From: Centropus unirufus
Lineage: Eukaryota > Chordata > Aves > Cuculiformes > Centropidae
Length of the DNA stretch: 64,000 nt
Assembly (NCBI GenBank): GCA_013397695.1
Contig: VYZI01000041.1
Span: 2,354,839-2,418,838 of the forward strand
Direction: 5' to 3'
Positions within the stretch are counted from its first letter, which is position 1; the number at the start of each line of letters is the position of its first letter. This document shows positions 62,169-64,000 of the stretch, piece after piece. The translations under genes were made by a program, and so were the position numbers. Below the pieces are notes generated by a model, which made no database searches, was not told where the DNA came from, and saw only the letters and a program-made list of their open reading frames with translations.

Positions 62169-64000
62169 TTATTTCAGCTCATACCTGGGTATGGCAGTGG
62201 CAAGCTTAAGTGTGGTAAAAAAGCAAATAGGATCCCCACAACAACAACCTGTGACATGGTGTCTTCATATGGATTCTCAGTTACTTGGTTTAGACTCTAC
62301 ATAAATCCATATACCAGTAATGGTATTAAATTATGCTGTAGAATTTATTATGTAGTATAGCCAGGCAGAATTGTTTGGAACTTGTTTTTTGAATCTTGAG
62401 AACTTTTACTCTTAGTGTGAATTTAATTAAGTTAGACATAATTAGTGTTGGCTACTTACTTCATTCGGGAGAAACCAGCAACAGAAAGTTCCAAGATCAA
62501 GTTAAAATATCCACAAGATATTTGATTCAGGATTTGGCTGTGTTCAAATCTGTATATTGATGTGTCCTGTAATCATTATTAATTTAATCTATTATAGATG
62601 GTCTGTCGTAAAATAAAAATATCTATTTACTATCATTGTCTGTTTTTACAGTGAATATTAACTTACTACAAAGGCTTTATATGATTTTTTTCCAAGTTTT
62701 CTAGCTAGCATCTGTTCAGTTAAAAGAAAACATCACCAAACATTCTCCTGGGACAGCTGTGTGAATAATAATTGATCATTTCCAAAACTGGTCAGATCTA
62801 CAGAAGCAGTGTGGAAGCAAACTTATGTTGCATCAGTTGTCCATTGGGTATTTTGCATTAGATTGTGGAGATAAGCACTGCCTTCATAAATACTTATTCT
62901 GGAATTTTAGCATGTAAAGAGAGAGAAAGTTGACAAACTTGCTTTGAAAACTGTAGTTTCTTTGTAAAGCTAGGTAGTAATTTAGGTATTGTAAATACAA
63001 AAGCTCATATTGACAGCTGCTTATGCTAAGGAAAATATTCACTGGGAATATATGGAGCTTAAAAACAAACAAATGAACGAAAAAGGGTCTTTTTATCATC
63101 AGAACCCTTGGCATATTGCTTTTAAATAGCTCTGTAATACAGATAGAAGAGACATTAAGAGACCTATTTAATTCAGGCACTTTTCCAAGAAAAGGCAATG
63201 ATGTTGTTTACAGTTTATTAATATTGAATAAAATGAAATTATATTCAATTTTAGCATCTGGAGAAAACATGGCTTATTGAAAGGTCAGGCAATTGAAAGG
63301 CTGCCCAGGTTCTGCAAAATGCAGAATCTGAGAGTCTGATCTGGAGAACTGGAGTAAAAGTGTTAGCAGAGACTCAAACTGAAAGGAGTCTTGTTCAAAA
63401 TGTTTAACCACGTTAAAACAGCTGTATCACATTCCTCCCGATGCAAATTATTATATATTCTGACTCCCTTTTACTGGGCAAAGTCAGTGGGAGAATAAGT
63501 GGAAGCTGGATAAAATAATTGCAACTTTAAACCAAAAATTGGTGTACCTGACCCAAAATTACTTACAGGCAATTTGCCATGCCTTCTGCTAAGAAAAGTG
63601 AGGATCCATTTAAAGTAACCAATTTGTAGCAGCAATGACATAGATTTGCAAAGCTGTACCAAGTTGCTACAGTTACCAAAGAGGAACAAATTGGGTCATT
63701 TGTCCTGGAAGAGATATATTTCTGCTTGTGATATTTCTTTTCCCTGTTCTCTGTGCAGTGAAAACCTATTACCACCCCTCCTCACAGTCTTGAAACGTGC
63801 TCTGGAAAAGCTGGCAGCTTGAGTGGGTATATCTAGGATACAAAACATTCAGAATAATCCATCGCCTCTCCCTGGTTTTGATTTTTTTTTTCCTCCTTTA
63901 AGAAGTCCCTTGGTGTCCTGGTACCAAGTGAAAAACTCTAAATAACACCCTCATGGTATGGCAGAGGATTCCCATGCCACCTTGTCCCAGAGTACTTGAA
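62169..64000. other. Gene-free AT-rich sequence
   Basis: No gene or repeat was recognised to the end of the window. Short minus-strand frames at 62884-63198 and 63471-63775 are unidentified, and the latter two overlap each other. Confidence 0.5.

Noticed and set aside
1..64000. CRISPR arrays, bacterial operons, rRNA genes, complete retroviruses
   Set aside because: I looked for spaced direct repeats, ribosome-binding patterns, rRNA cores and paired LTRs and saw none.

Overview
The window looks like non-coding vertebrate DNA, most probably from a bird. It is AT-rich and CpG-poor, and six-frame reading gives only short, scattered open frames. No multi-exon gene, ribosomal RNA, tRNA or CRISPR array can be supported. 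The recognisable interspersed repeats are CR1-type LINEs with the 3' end typical of birds (repeats of ATTCTATG). I saw no SINE family and no clear endogenous retrovirus. A crocodilian or turtle source cannot be excluded, because they also carry CR1. The window is either intergenic or lies inside one or more very long introns, and the sequence does not say which.

Layout. 1-6.7 kb is unique sequence with a pyrimidine-rich block (about 1290-1600) and a purine-rich block (about 5640-6330). At 6700-6828 lies a very short CR1 copy in which a fragment of ORF2 is joined to the 3' end. An older LINE/CR1-like remnant lies at about 7577-7780. Around 8.8-9.6 kb is a stretch with several transcription-factor core motifs, including a perfect PBX-MEIS/PREP decamer. 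At 15.76-15.89 kb an AT-rich block with a perfect 24-bp palindrome sits between 11-bp direct repeats. An assembly gap (23210-23440) abuts a decayed minus-strand CR1 (23441 to about 24150) that has lost most of its reverse transcriptase. The interval from 24 to 48 kb is mostly unique DNA, with a second gap (40739-40813) and a TAAT-rich stretch near 43.5 kb. At 48115-48468 a minus-strand open frame has the most protein-like composition in the window, but I could not identify it. CR1 3' ends follow at 49808-50178 (minus), 55366-55950 (plus, the best preserved) and 61935-62168 (minus, a different subfamily).

How the parts relate. There is no operon or pathway. The CR1 copies are 5'-truncated or internally deleted, so none can encode a working protein, and they act only as a fossil record of LINE activity. 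The remaining interest lies in possible regulatory sequence and in the unexplained AT-rich block. I did not find a convincing new biological system here. The findings are graded modestly for that reason.
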